A stretch of 64,000 nt of DNA from Erythroxylum novogranatense (taxonomy: Eukaryota > Streptophyta > Magnoliopsida > Malpighiales > Erythroxylaceae). Location of the stretch: contig CM057233.1 of NCBI GenBank assembly GCA_029891385.1, positions 11,225,460-11,289,459 on the forward strand, given 5' to 3'. The notes beneath the pieces were generated by a model. The model had not been told where the DNA came from. It saw only the letters and a list, made by a program, of their open reading frames with translations, and searched no databases. Below are positions 1 through 10,429 of this stretch, piece after piece. The first letter of the stretch is position 1. Each line of letters opens with the position of its first letter. The position numbers and the translations under genes were made by a program.

Positions 1-1
1 A

Positions 2-760
2 GCATGGGATCAGTATTTGGCTCTAATTGAGTTCGCGTATAATAATCAGTACCAGAGCAGTATTGGGATGGCACCGTATGAGGCTTTGTATGGGCGACAG
101 TGTAGATCACCTCTTTATTGGGATGAAGAGGGTATAAGGATGCTAGAGGGTCCCGAGCTGATTCAGGATACTGTTGATAAGGTGAAATTGATTCGGAGTC
201 GCATTAAGGCGGCTCAAGATAGACAGAAGAGTTATGTGGATCAGTATCGGAGAGAGATGGAGTACAGTGTAGGAGATAGAGTGTGCCTCCGAGTGTCTCC
301 TTGGAGAGGAGTTCTGAGATTTGGCCGGAAGGGCAAGTTGAGCCCTCGGTATATTGGTCCTTATGAGATCCTAGAGAGGATTGGACCGTTGGCTTACCGA
401 TTAGCATTGTCGAGTGAGATGTCTCAGTTGCACGATGTCTTTCATGTGAGTATGCTCCGACGGTATCGTTCAGACCTGACTCATGTGATTCTAGCTCAGG
501 AGATTGAGGTGGCTAGTGATATGAGTTATGTTGAGGAGCCAGTGCAGATTGTAAGCTCACGGGTCAAGCAGTTGAGGAGCAGGGTGATTCCACTGGTAAA
601 AGTCCTTTGGAAGAATCACTCATCTGAGGAAGCAACTTGGGAGACTGAGGAGCATATGAGGAGTCAGTACCCTCATTTATTTGATCTAACAGGTATGAAA
701 TTTCAAGACAAAATTTTTTTATTTGGAGGGGAGAATTGTAACATCCCGTTACCGATGTGA
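2..760 (+). CDS. Ty3/gypsy polyprotein, 3' end (integrase C-terminus and chromodomain), partial
   Basis: This is the last part of a chromovirus (Tekay/Del lineage) Gag-Pol. The frame is open from the window edge, so the start lies outside; the first codons read AWDQYLALIEFAYNN. Seen: the integrase segment EFAYNN...SIGMAPYEALYGRQCRSP, then the GPYEILERIGPLAYRLAL / HDVFHVSMLRRY block typical of the integrase C-terminus. A chromodomain-like tail follows (VIPLVKVLWKNHSSEEATWE ... YPHLF). In known chromoviruses this tail guides cDNA integration to heterochromatin. No internal stop is present in the roughly 250 codons visible, so the element may be fairly young. The stop codon lies about 24 bp inside the 3' LTR, so the C-terminal residues are LTR-encoded. 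The polypurine tract and LTR follow directly. Confidence 0.93.
   Translation, partial: AWDQYLALIEFAYNNQYQSSIGMAPYEALYGRQCRSPLYWDEEGIRMLEGPELIQDTVDKVKLIRSRIKAAQDRQKSYVDQYRREMEYSVGDRVCLRVSPWRGVLRFGRKGKLSPRYIGPYEILERIGPLAYRLALSSEMSQLHDVFHVSMLRRYRSDLTHVILAQEIEVASDMSYVEEPVQIVSSRVKQLRSRVIPLVKVLWKNHSSEEATWETEEHMRSQYPHLFDLTGMKFQDKIFLFGGENCNIPLPM
725..734 (+). promoter_or_regulatory. Polypurine tract of element E1
   Basis: The purine run GGAGGGGAGA sits directly before the TGTAACATCCCG start of the 3' LTR. Families A and B in this window have nearly the same tract. It is the plus-strand primer for reverse transcription. Confidence 0.85.
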
Positions 761-1252
761 TGGGCATATTGGTTTATTGGGACGGGTTAGGATTTTTGTT
801 GCATATCACTGATTGAGCATTTTTCTGGCCTCTAATTTTAGAGGAATAAAATCATTTTGCACATGCATATTTAGGTACATACATTCATGGCATTTTTCGG
901 CATTTAATTGTGAACCTGATTTGGTTTGTGAACTTTCGAGATAATTATGTTAGATTGTGATTTATTGGAAATCTGAGAATAATTGGGTCTGATTAGTTGA
1001 GTTAGAATGTTTTAAGAGTAATTGGCAGTTAAGAGTGACCCATAGGAAATTTTCTGAAAAATTCGGGAGAAAGTGTTCGGACCGAGATTTTTCGAGTGAC
1101 TGATTGGTTGATTGGATGGTACTGAAATAACTGTCCAATGGCGATGGAAAATTAGATTTATGATTTTAGGAATGAAAATAGTGAGCCATTGAAATCTAGA
1201 GACTGAAAGTAAAAGAATTTGGGGACTATGAGCTATAGTTTAAAATCAACCA

Positions 1253-1260
1253 TTTATAAT
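1253..1260 (+). promoter_or_regulatory. TATA-like box in E1 LTR
   Basis: TTTATAAT lies about 40-60 bp upstream of a pyrimidine-rich stretch (CTTCTTCTTTCTCC) that looks like a plant transcript leader. Family B has a TATATATATA run at the corresponding place, followed by a similar leader with a shared CCTAGGGC motif. This is inference from position and composition. Confidence 0.4.
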
Positions 1261-1495
1261 GCCCTAAGTTTAAATTTCCCATTGACAAACCGTGAAAACC
1301 TAGGGCTTCTTCTTTCTCCTCTTCCTTCGACGTTTTCGACCCCCACCTCTGAGATTCTTGCTTGCTCCCTTCTCCTTGTGCAAATCCTAGTTTAATCCTT
1401 GAGGAAGATGATATTTTATTTGGCTTTGGGTGATAACTGTGAGTGTTAATTCAAGGAAGGGATTTTCAAAGTTTTGAAGATTCGAGGTTCGATTG

Positions 1496-2345
1496 GTAAG
1501 TTTAATGGTTTTAATGTTGTTATTTATTGTTGTTTGATGCATTTAGGGTAATTATTATGTAAGAGTGGGTAGTTGAGAGTGAGTTAATACTGGCTTTGGT
1601 GAGAGAAATGGGAAAAATGCGTCGGAGAAGACGATCAGAGCTTTGCACGTCGCGACGTGCGCTGAGGGCCTCGTCCCGACGAGCAAATAGTTACTCGCCG
1701 CAGCGAGCTCGGTTGGACGTCGCGACGAGCGTGTTGTTATGCGTCGCGGCGAACCTTTGTCCTTCCGTCGCGACGAGCGACCCTTTGTACGCCGCGGCGA
1801 GGGTTTTGAGGCCGCGACGAGGACCAAATTTATGAATGGATGTGTTTTAGTTTTTGGGGTATAACTTATGGTGTAGACCTTCAATTGAAGTGATTCTTGA
1901 TTCGTTATGAGCTGGAGAAAGAGGTCTACAAATTGAGGTAAAGAATGAAGGTTCGAATTGAAACTTGTAGGATTCCAATCATGGAAATAGCGTGGAGGAT
2001 AGGTTTGTATTGAAATCTAAGGATCTTAAATTGGAGTATGTTTTGGAGACTTCTGAATTAAACAAAATTCTTTTGAGACTTGAGAAATTTAGGATAATGG
2101 GTGAAATTAACCAAATGTTTTGTAATTTGGCTTTGAGGTCGTTCTTGAGAAATTAAGGTTATTGCCTAAGTGTGATAGTGTATAGAGAATAAAAAGTTGG
2201 TTTTGAGGTAAAAGTTAGTGAAATTGGGTTATAGCGCCAGAAAAAGGTCATGAATACGCATTGTACATTTCTGTATTTCAGCACGTGCATTTATGGAACC
2301 TTCTGAATATGCATTTAGTAATGAGAAATTGTTTGACTATTTTAG
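1496..2345 (+). other. Candidate leader intron 1 of E1 LTR
   Basis: The donor GATTG|GTAAGTTT begins at 1496 and the acceptor CTATTTTAG ends at 2345. The corresponding places in families A and B have CTAG|GTAAGG and TTTG|GTAAGC donors, and TTAG or ATAG acceptors. No transcript evidence is available. Confidence 0.4.
1619..1823 (+). repeat. CG-rich palindrome minisatellite in E1 LTR
   Basis: Roughly eight imperfect copies of a CGTCGCGACGAGC motif lie about 20-30 bp apart. Its core CGTCGCGACG is a perfect 10-bp palindrome. The tract is strikingly CG-rich inside an AT-rich LTR. A related array occurs at the same relative place in family B. Six-frame ORFs rich in Arg and Ser across it are composition artefacts. 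Confidence 0.8.
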
Positions 2346-2412
2346 AGGCACCGTTGGATTGTCATTCCACGGATATTGATGCGACTTCCAGGCAGTAGCT
2401 CGGAAGTTATAG
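2346..2412 (+). other. Candidate middle leader exon of E1 LTR
   Basis: This 67-nt segment lies between a TTTTAG acceptor and a near-consensus donor ATAG|GTGAGTAACC. Equivalent segments of 62-65 nt sit at the same place in families A and B and end at the same GTGAGTAACC string. Within families the segment is well conserved; between families only parts match (CCACGGA, GGAAGTT). Confidence 0.42.
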
Positions 2413-3070
2413 GTGAGTAACCTAGTTGGTTCCTCAATTTCTGATTTATTAAATGCTCTGTGTGAACTGTTTGTGAATACGAATTGTATGATCACTAGTA
2501 ACTGTGAATTGGTGTGCAGACTTGTGAATGATCTGTTTGACTTCGATAAATACTGTTGAGTGAAATGTGTTATTGTGCAATTATGAACGCATGCTAGGCA
2601 TGATCGAAATTTGGAAATTAACAGTTGTGACTAGAGCAATTACTGATCGGAGCTATAAGCTCAACCACTGTGAAGAGGGGCCTAAGGCCCGAAAGGGAAT
2701 AGTGCATACCCAGAGGGCTCTTCTATCCCTAATGCGCGTGGGCAGTAGTGCATACCCAGAGGGCTCTCTTACCCCTAAAACGCGATTACTGTTTAATGTG
2801 CCCGAAAATGGGATAAGATCGGCCCAAATCCACAACATCGAAATAAAATGAAAAAAAGGTCATGCATTAAGTATCTGATTGTGCTGTGAATATGGAAATA
2901 GGTTAAATGCGTATGTGCGATAACTGTTTAGTGAAGTTTCTGATTGCTGTTCCGATTATGTTATTGTGTTAATCTGTACGCTATTTGCGTAATGCATGAA
3001 TTGGGTGAACCATCGATGATGGTTTTTCATTGAGTTCGCAAACTCACCCAAAATTGCATCTATTTTTCAG
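2413..3070 (+). other. Candidate leader intron 2 of E1 LTR
   Basis: It runs from GTGAGTAACCTAGTTGG to the acceptor CTATTTTTCAG|GA. The length, 658 nt, compares with 686-735 nt in families A and B. The three-way-junction block lies just before the acceptor. Confidence 0.42.
3001..3051 (+). other. Conserved 51-nt three-way-junction block (E1)
   Basis: The outer stem is TTGGGTGA with TCACCCAA (8 bp). Inside are hairpin 1, AACCATC-GAT-GATGGTT (7 bp, 3-nt loop), and hairpin 2, GAGTT-CGCA-AACTC (5 bp, 4-nt loop). The block occurs once in every complete LTR of three gypsy families in this window. E1 has the best-paired outer stem. Confidence 0.7.
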
Positions 3071-3452
3071 GATCGATAGTTTAGACCCCTGGCTCTGGAG
3101 ATAGACTTTTCCTGCCGTATGAGCGCATTGGCAAGAGAAGTGATGGCACACAGGTCGATCAGCTGGGATTGGATTTTGGGGTAACCTAGTATAGACTTTT
3201 GTATCAGTTTCCTTTTTGGAGTATTGTATTTTGACTGTAAGGAACTGATAGACTTGTCTATATTTTTGTTTGATGTTATGAAATGAAAGAGTACCTTGTT
3301 TTTTAAATATAGGACTCTCATTCTACGGTTTTATTGTATCGATGCCATGAGAGTACTTTAGTGATTGTTCGAGCATCTCGCACCCTTATCAGGATATGCG
3401 CTTAACGACCCACAAGGCCCTAAAGGCGCACCTCGCAGTAAGGGGCACTACA

Positions 3453-3887
3453 CAAATCCTACTACCTACCTATTGTTCAGCACAAGGTAGACTGAATCTA
3501 TGTAAGTTTCAAGCCCAAAGGACTTTCACTTAAGGAGGTGTGTTAGTAAATATATAAAATCAATTAAGTTGATCCCGCCCAATGGCTTAAGCTGTTGTGA
3601 TAAAATGGTCACTTAAGAACAACTTCCATTTACCTGTATATTTGTCTAAGTTTTTAGCTCTTAAACTTTGAGAAGAACATGTACTAGTATAAGAACGGAT
3701 AGTAATTTTTACCAAACTTGAGAATTTTTAATTTTTTGCAAAACTCTTAAATTATTGATAATGATCATCCCTATGACAATATGAGGAGTAATATCCACTT
3801 ATCTTTATTTTACTTGACAAGCATCAAAATGCATCATAAATTAAAATATAAAAATAATTCGATATAAGCATAAAGTAGGTGTAAAAG
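3453..3887. other. Flank between E1 and the CACTA element; weak copia-like LTR start
   Basis: No gene is seen. At about 3529-3660 a purine tract (AAGGAGGTG) is followed by TGTTAG and an AT-rich sequence containing CAATGGCTTAAGC, a phrase common in plant Ty1/copia LTRs. This may be the start of a decayed plus-strand copia LTR. The rest is AT-rich with no recognised feature, and it ends with the AAG target duplication of the CACTA element (3885-3887). Confidence 0.35.
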
Positions 3888-3915
3888 CACTACAAGAAAA
3901 TTTAGTTTCCGCAAC
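3888..3915 (+). repeat. CACTA left terminal inverted repeat
   Basis: CACTACAAGAAAA is followed by a TTAGTTTC..GCAAC stretch that pairs with the reverse complement of the right end with only two or three mismatches. The transposase would cut here. Confidence 0.9.
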
Positions 3916-4560
3916 CAAATTCTCAGCAACCATAGTAAAATGGTTGCTAATAATATACATTTTGCAACCAAAAATTACTTGGTTGCAATATATAAGTTAC
4001 GTATATTTTTTACCGACCAATCAATACTTGGTGGCTATAGATGGTTACTAAAACTTACAATTTAGGGATAATAATATAATGACTAAATTTAACAATTTTA
4101 GTGACAACTTTAATGGTCGCTATAGAAAATTATTATTAACAACCAAATTAACAACCAATTATTGAGTGGTCACTACAAGTATTTCAAATTTTTCATCAGC
4201 AACCAATAAATGTGGTTACTAAATTTACATGACCAAATTCTCAGTAACCATAATAAAATGGTTGCTAATTATATACATTTTGCAACCAAAAATTACTTGG
4301 TTGCAATATATAAGTTACGTATATTTTTTACTGACCAATCAATACTTGGTGGTTATAGATGGTCACTAAAACTTACAATTCATGGATAATAATATAACGA
4401 CCAAATTTAACAATTTTAGCGACAACTTTAATGGTCGCTATAGAAAATTATTATTAACAACTAACTATTGAGTGATCACTCCAAGTATTTCAAATTTTCC
4501 ATTAGTAGCTAATAAATTTGGTTGCTAAATTTACATGAATTCTTTACAGAAACCACATTA
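3914..4560 (+). repeat. CACTA left subterminal repeats with a ~318-bp duplication
   Basis: Many short motifs of the GCAACCA / TGGTTGCT / GGTCGCTA type in both orientations, typical TNPA binding regions. The segment from about 3917 is repeated from about 4235 with only scattered changes, giving two tandem copies of roughly 318 bp. Confidence 0.8.
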
Positions 4561-4776
4561 TATGATTGTTAAAGAAGTATTTATAGCAAAAAAATAATGA
4601 TCGCTAAGTATTTTAGAAAAGATGAAAAGAGTTCTTTAGATTCGGTCCATATAGTTTAAATTAGTTTAAAGGTTTATTCTTATAATAATTAATCATTATA
4701 ATTTAATTTATATTAATTTTATAATTCAAAATATATTTTCATTTGAGGAAGAAGTTATCTAATAAAAATTTATTGA
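4561..4776. other. CACTA sequence left of the gypsy array, no gene seen
   Basis: AT-rich sequence with a few further GATTGTTA/GATCGCTA motifs and no ORF of note. It ends at the TTGGT target site of the array. Confidence 0.6.
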
Positions 4777-4781
4777 TTGGT
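4777..4781. repeat. Left target duplication (TTGGT) of family A array
   Basis: TTGGT precedes the first LTR and recurs exactly at 40424-40428 after the fourth LTR. Five bp is the usual length for gypsy integrations. Confidence 0.9.
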
Positions 4782-7514
4782 TGTAACATCCCACCCTCAA
4801 TTGGAAGGGTAAAATAGTAAATTTGACATAGGATGGAATAGATTTGGAGTGCATAGGACTGTTCATGCATAATAGAATTGGTCCAAATACATTTGTGCAC
4901 ATGAAATTACCGTGCATGCATACATGATATTCGGTGCTTATGCCTAAGACAATTTTATTGGAATTAACGTGATTAATGGGTTTAAAAAAATTATTCTGAG
5001 TGCGCCATAAATTGTTTTCTATTTTAAGAAATTTTTAGGAATTTTTCTGGATTTTTCCGGAGAAAATTTCCGGATCGGAAAAAAATTTGCCAATTGGCGA
5101 ACCGGTTGAATTTCTACTGTTATTTGATCTTAAAACTCTTGCATATTTTGGTGGGACCCTAAAGTAGACCCTTAAAACATGTAGTAACCGAAATTGTGGG
5201 TGTATAAGTTGGATATTTATTGATTAAAGTGATTAAAGTATAATAGTTGAAATCTTTTGACTTTTCTTCATTTCTCCATCAATTGCCAAGTGTCCAAAGG
5301 GGTTTAATGCTTTTGTCTTATGCTTGGCCTTGTAAAGTCGGCAACTCATGGATAAAGGAGTGAAAAAGTTGAATTATTGCTTATGGCTTATCATCATCCG
5401 AAACCTACTTTGAGTTCCTCTTCTCCATCGATTTTTCTTTTGGTTCTAGCTAAATCACTCTTTTCTTCTACCTTTTAAACACTTCCTCTCATGCATGCAA
5501 GCTCAACCCTCTTACCTCCCTTTGCAAGAAATGATGTCGTGTATGAGTAGGAGAAACTAGGAAGTTGTGAGAGTTGGAGAATCGAGGAGATGGGAGCTTT
5601 GACTAGTGTAAGGTTTATGTTAAGTTTTCATTATGTATTTCATGAATCATGGTTATTAGATGCATCCAAAGGGGTTATTGTTTACTAATCATGAGTTATG
5701 ATGGTTAAATGTTATGAAATGATAGTTTGAATTGTTGGGTTACGTTTGAATATGATTTGAGGAAGTTAGCATGAAAGATGTGTTGTAACTTGGTTTAACT
5801 TGATTTTGATGGCATATTGATCATTGATTTTACTTGGAAATGAAGAAGTGAGTGCTGCCAATTTTTGTGTATTAGCCCTAGTACATGTATGAATGGTATA
5901 AGAACTGATTTGTATTCCTTTGGATGTTTAATGATGTGTTAAAGGCATTGGAAATGATAGAAACTAAGATTGGACCAAATCTGGAAATTTAGGGTTTTAA
6001 TTGATTGTACTGTTTTGATCATAACTAATTGTGTAGGAATGAAAATGAGGTGCGGTTTGTGTCCACTTAAACTTTGGGATGTTAGCTACATATTTTTGTG
6101 AAATAGGTGTTGTCAAATTGTAACTCTAAGAGTTTGAAATTTGGCTTGGAAAGTTACAGTTTTGACTTAGGTGAACAGTATCTGGATTAATAACCTGATT
6201 GTTTTGATGATTTTTTCTAAATTAATTGAGAAGGAACTAGTGAAAATGGTCTTCATGAGAGTTGGAGCCTACATTGTTAGCTTTCCAATGCCACTGATTT
6301 TGCAATTTTTCTATATGTCTATAAGGAGTTATGGACTAATGATTTTTGGTTGTTTTTATGCATTGAATGAAACCTAGCTGGAATGTCAAATTTGGTGTAC
6401 ATTCAGATTAGAAGGAATTTTTGTAATTTTTGTTCATTGAATTGGTGTTGGAAATCAACTGAAGAGTTTTAGATGACACATTCATCTTGAAAATGGTGTA
6501 TGGCATATAATTACTGGAAATCAGATGTGGGAGTTATGGATTTTCACAATTTGAACCTACATTGTGATGTTAATTGATGATTAGGTCAGAAACTTGCATA
6601 ACAGATTTGACACTGTTAGAGGCTGAATTGGAGTCTGGTTATTTCATGAAGAATTGAAGTTTGAGATTTTATCTTTTAAGGGATATAAAGTGTGATTTTT
6701 TTGACTTGTATACAGGGAGATATGATTGATAGAAAGTTACTGCTCAAATTGAGTGATTTCAGGGACAACAACCTAGAGTGAATTATTTGACCTAGTTAGC
6801 AAGGGAATTGAAATTTGGGTTGTTTCATGAAAGTTGTAGAAAACATTGTGATCTTGATGAGCATATTTATTGTATAATTTTTCACTGCATAGAATGACAG
6901 ATAGTGAATTTCCAATGACTGTTCTGTGTTAGGAAGTGAATGTGTGGGCAGTAGCTTACATTGGATGTTTGACACCCTTAGGGGTGAAATTGATTTTTCT
7001 GGACTACAGGAAACTTGTAGAGGGTTTCATTACCTTTCCAATGAGATATGGTTTGCAGTTTTCTGAATTGTGTAGAATAAGTTATGATTTATTGAACTTC
7101 GGTTAAAGAAAAGGGAAAAAAGAGTAGGAAATAAGGGCAATATATATTTATTAAATGTTGAATTTTGGTTTCCTTCGTGAATAACTTTTCCGTCCGACAT
7201 CCGATTGACCTGATTCTTGAGGCATCGGATTCGTAGAATTTTGAGTTTCATTTTCTGAGAGATTGGAGATTTTTGGACGGAAAATTAACGTGGGTCCGGG
7301 TAAAAGTCTGTGTAATCACTGTTTTGTTGAATTGGGGACCTAAAGAGGTCCGACGGCGCACCGTCCGCCAATAGGTTTCTAATTTTGATAGATTTTCTGA
7401 TGGAAAAATGAGATTAGGGCCGGAATTCATGAACATGCATATTTTTACCTACATGTGCATCAGTAATTCATTCGGATTGAATCGTTAGTTATAGTTACCT
7501 TCTCTGATGCTTAG

Positions 7515-7579
7515 GCACAACTGGAGCGTCGATCGACCGACGTGACAAAGACTTTTCGATAATAGCTCAGAATTAAGAT
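7515..7579 (+). other. Candidate middle leader exon, family A LTR1
   Basis: A 65-nt segment between the acceptor GCTTAG and the donor GAT|GTGAGTAACC. It is repeated at 15200-15264, 31583-31645 and 39218-39282 in the other three LTRs. Inference from splice-site shape and position. Confidence 0.38.
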
Positions 7580-8220
7580 GTGAGTAACCTAGTTGGTTAT
7601 CCCGATCTACGTGCTTACTGTGACTTGATTGCCCTACGGGGATTACGTGGATTATATATGGCTTTTATTGACTGTGAATTGGGCATTAGACAACTGTTTA
7701 ATTGAACTGTACATTCAGACTGACCCATAGACTGTGATATATTATATTGACTTCTATTGGTCATGTGCATTCATGCACAAATGCATTAAACTGCTAAAAG
7801 GAAAATTGTGAACCGAGACGCCACTGATACTGAACCGAGCCTAGAACTCGACATACTGAAACGAGCCCCGAGCTCGAAGGGAGATAATTCTCCCCAGACG
7901 CGTCTACACTGAATACTGTTTATGCGCTCGGTCACAATACTGTAATAAAACTAAAAAAAAGAGTCACATATGCATTGCATCATTATTGGACTGAATATCT
8001 GAAATGGATAATTATTGTGACCGCTTGTTTGACTTGATCGTATTGTAAATGGATGACTTGTGTTGTGACCGCTATACCGATCGTGGATGTATTTGTCTTA
8101 TTATTTCGTAATTAAATATTGACCGTGACAATTAAGCGTGTAATATGAACTATGAATATCGATTTGTATTAGTAGTACTAAGATCGTCTTATTATCGTAA
8201 TTTGTTATGTGATGCATGAA

Positions 8221-8271
8221 TTGGGAGAACCATTGATGATGGTTTCTCATTGAGTTCGCAAACTCATCCAA
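8221..8271 (+). other. Three-way-junction block, family A LTR1
   Basis: Same 51-nt layout as in E1. The outer stem is weaker (TTGGGAGA with TCATCCAA). Hairpin 1 has one C-to-T change (AACCATT-GAT-GATGGTT), which gives a G-U pair. The second hairpin GAGTT-CGCA-AACTC is intact. Confidence 0.65.
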
Positions 8272-8725
8272 AATTGCAATCTATTTTCAAGATTTGAAGA
8301 GTACCCGCTCGACGGGAGTATGTCTCATCAGAGGCAAGTGAAGGATAGAGGTCGGGATCGATTCGTTTCGCATTAGTGTCTTACCAAATTGTGTTCCGCA
8401 ATCAATGTATAACAATGCTTGGTATTTCGACTAAGCCCATTGGGGTGTTATTATTTTTACACATTGACAATTGCATTATTGTTGCCTGACTGTAATGAGT
8501 GTTGATTGTTTGTAATAACTGGAAATAGTTTATTGTGCTCATGGGCTTAAATTACTTACTGTTTTTTTACCGTTGTTTTTACCGGGCCAATGTATGTTAT
8601 AAAAAAAAAGTATATCAAGTTTTACCGACCGACTGATGTAGTACGTCACCCTCGTGGGGCACGGACTCGGATATCACCAACGATATCGGGTTTGGGTCAC
8701 TCGGGAGTGGGGTGTTACATTTAGG

Positions 8726-8738
8726 TGGTATCAGAGCC
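8726..8738 (+). promoter_or_regulatory. Primer binding site, internal region 1
   Basis: TGGTATCAGAGCC, complementary to the 3' end of initiator tRNA-Met, lies six bases after the LTR end. Confidence 0.85.
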
Positions 8739-10234
8739 CAGTACTACGTAATGTATCTGGGCACAGTCTGAAACATAAGGTGTATGCATTTGAGTCGTGT
8801 CATTGCAGACCGTGGCAACGAATCCCTAGTTTGAGTCGCACGGGTAGAAATCCTACGTATGCGTACGTTTCAAGTGATTAAATGAGAGAAAAAGTGAGAC
8901 TGTGTTAGAGGGTGAACCCCTGGAAATGTATAAGCAATTAGGAAAGGAAAAAGGAAAAATGGATAAGGAGATTGATATTGTACTGTGGTTAGAATGGCTG
9001 TGTTGGCCTAGACTGATGAAGGAAAGAAGTTATATTACTGAATTCCCGGATTAAAATGGTAATATTGTGGTGATAGAAAACTGAATATGTTTTGAACTGG
9101 GAGAGGTCCACTAGAGGTATGGGAAGCATACTGGTTATAGTAGGCCTAAGTGAGATTAACAGTCCGGGATGATTAGGTAATTACAGCTCTGACTGTATAT
9201 GTCATGAAATGGGAAATAGTGGACCGGAGTAAAGTGTAGATGGTCTGATTAGGCATATATTGATTCACTACATTCGTGTTAGATATCAGTAGATATTATA
9301 GGCAAATGATGATAGCGAGATTGTACTAAGATCAATATTGTACCGTACCGGTCTTCCTAGAGCTGAAAAAACTGAAAGAACAAAGTACCTAGTGCCTAGT
9401 CGAAAAGATAAAAGTGTACAGATAAACTGAAATGAACTCGTGAAACGGGAATGATCTTGAACGCAGAAGCGTGAGACTGAAATGGTTATATGAATATTGT
9501 GCTAAGAGTTTGGAAACTAATATCAAAGGATGGTAAGGGGAAAAAAGACAGACTGATAATTTTCTACTGAATGTGTATCGGGAAATTCTAGATTTGGTTG
9601 AAAAGATGTATATAGACACAGAAATGGTAACTGGATGGGTAAATAGATAGAGATACAATGGAGTTGTATCAACGATTTTGTCGTGTTTTGGGAACTGTGA
9701 ATGCCCTATTATAGATTGTTTGAGGATATTAAAGAAATACGAAGCAATAAGAAGATGATATTGTATAAGCCAAGTGGACATGACCTTAAAAGGTCAAGTT
9801 GACACATGAATGCTATGGGAATGAAACTAGGGAAATGAAAAGAAGAAAAAAAAAGAAACAATGATAGTGATATGAAAAGAGTTGTCACATTTAAGTCGAT
9901 TTACTGTTGGGAGTACCTATTGGACAGTGAAGTTGATCATGATTAATGAAATGTATGTGAAAGATACATGGAAATCATAGAGGAGATGATCAGTGAATGA
10001 TTAAATACGTGCTTCTATGAGTGGCTATAAGTGTAAAGTTTATATTAGGTTAAAGTAAGACATAGGAGGACTGAATGTACCTTTATGAGAGGAAATGAGA
10101 AATGATTATGGCATCAGTTATTTATTTGAGAATTAGCATAAACGGAAAGGAGTCTTATGGAAGTCCAATTGTATAGGTTACTAATTGGTTTCGGATAAAA
10201 TCTTTGAGGTATAGATTACTGAATAAGTGTGAAA

Positions 10235-10429
10235 GAAAGTGTTTATGTGACTGTCACAAGGAATCTTAGTGTAAGGAATGTTTTGATCTTTTAAATTATA
10301 GTATAAAATTGTTCTGATTGAGATAGTACGTATAGTGAAGAATGATTGAAAAGCAATTAGGGATAATAATTGGTTGATGAGACTTTCCTTACACTAAGGT
10401 TCCTTGTGACAGTCACATAAACACTTTTC
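10235..10429 (+). repeat. 44-nt inverted duplication unique to internal region 1
   Basis: The segment 10235-10278 is repeated in reverse complement at 10385-10429, with about one mismatch. Internal regions 2 and 3 instead read GACTTTCGTGAACAG at the second place, so the second arm is an insertion into copy 1 templated from about 110 bp upstream. It replaces roughly the GTGA of the other copies. The arms can form a long hairpin. Confidence 0.85.

Larger units (their letters stand above)
737..3452 (+). mobile_element. 3' LTR of gypsy element E1 (about 2.7 kb)
   Basis: It starts TGTAACATCCCG right after the polypurine tract. I place the end at GGGGCACTACA, by analogy with the ...GGGGTGCTACA end of family B. 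The 5-bp duplication candidate after it is CAAAT, but the 5' end of the element is outside the window, so it cannot be tested. The LTR is related to family B from the first bases (shared CCTCTAATT/CCTCTGATT tract, GCACATGCA, AGGTACAT), but it is clearly diverged. It contains a TATA-like TTTATAAT at 1253-1260, a pyrimidine-rich leader near 1295-1330, a CG-rich palindrome array, and candidate leader introns. The short ORFs inside it are not conserved and are not called as genes. Confidence 0.82.
4782..8719 (+). mobile_element. Family A LTR 1
   Basis: It runs from TGTAACATCCCACCC to GGGGTGTTACA. The candidate donor of leader intron 1 is altered in this copy (GACTAGTGTAAGG instead of GACTAGGTAAGG near 5605). 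The candidate middle exon is 7515-7579, with the intron 2 donor GTGAGTAACC at 7580. Its intron 2 acceptor reads TTTTCAAG rather than TTTTTCAG. Bases 7990-8200 differ from LTR2 and LTR4 mainly at CTG motifs. Confidence 0.92.

Noticed and set aside
1555..1884. 109-aa Arg/Ser-rich minus-strand ORF across the E1 CG-rich array
   Set aside because: It is simply the reading of the palindromic minisatellite. The equivalent ORFs in family B differ in frame and length.
2567..2851. 94-aa ORF in the E1 LTR
   Set aside because: It lies inside candidate leader intron 2 and has no counterpart in the other LTR families.
3917..4560. CRISPR-like spaced repeats
   Set aside because: The repeats are the inverted and direct subterminal motifs of a plant CACTA element. 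Spacing and sequence are irregular and the genome is eukaryotic.
8726..8738. Possible tRNA gene suggested by TGGTATCAGAGC
   Set aside because: This is the retrotransposon primer binding site, complementary to a tRNA end. No cloverleaf follows.
9389..9781. Minus-strand 130-aa ORF conserved in three family A copies (also 17053-17445, 33438-33836)
   Set aside because: The plus strand is C-poor, so minus-strand stops are rare. The translation is low-complexity (Ser/Leu/Tyr/Phe) and conserved only because the DNA copies are similar. No domain is seen.
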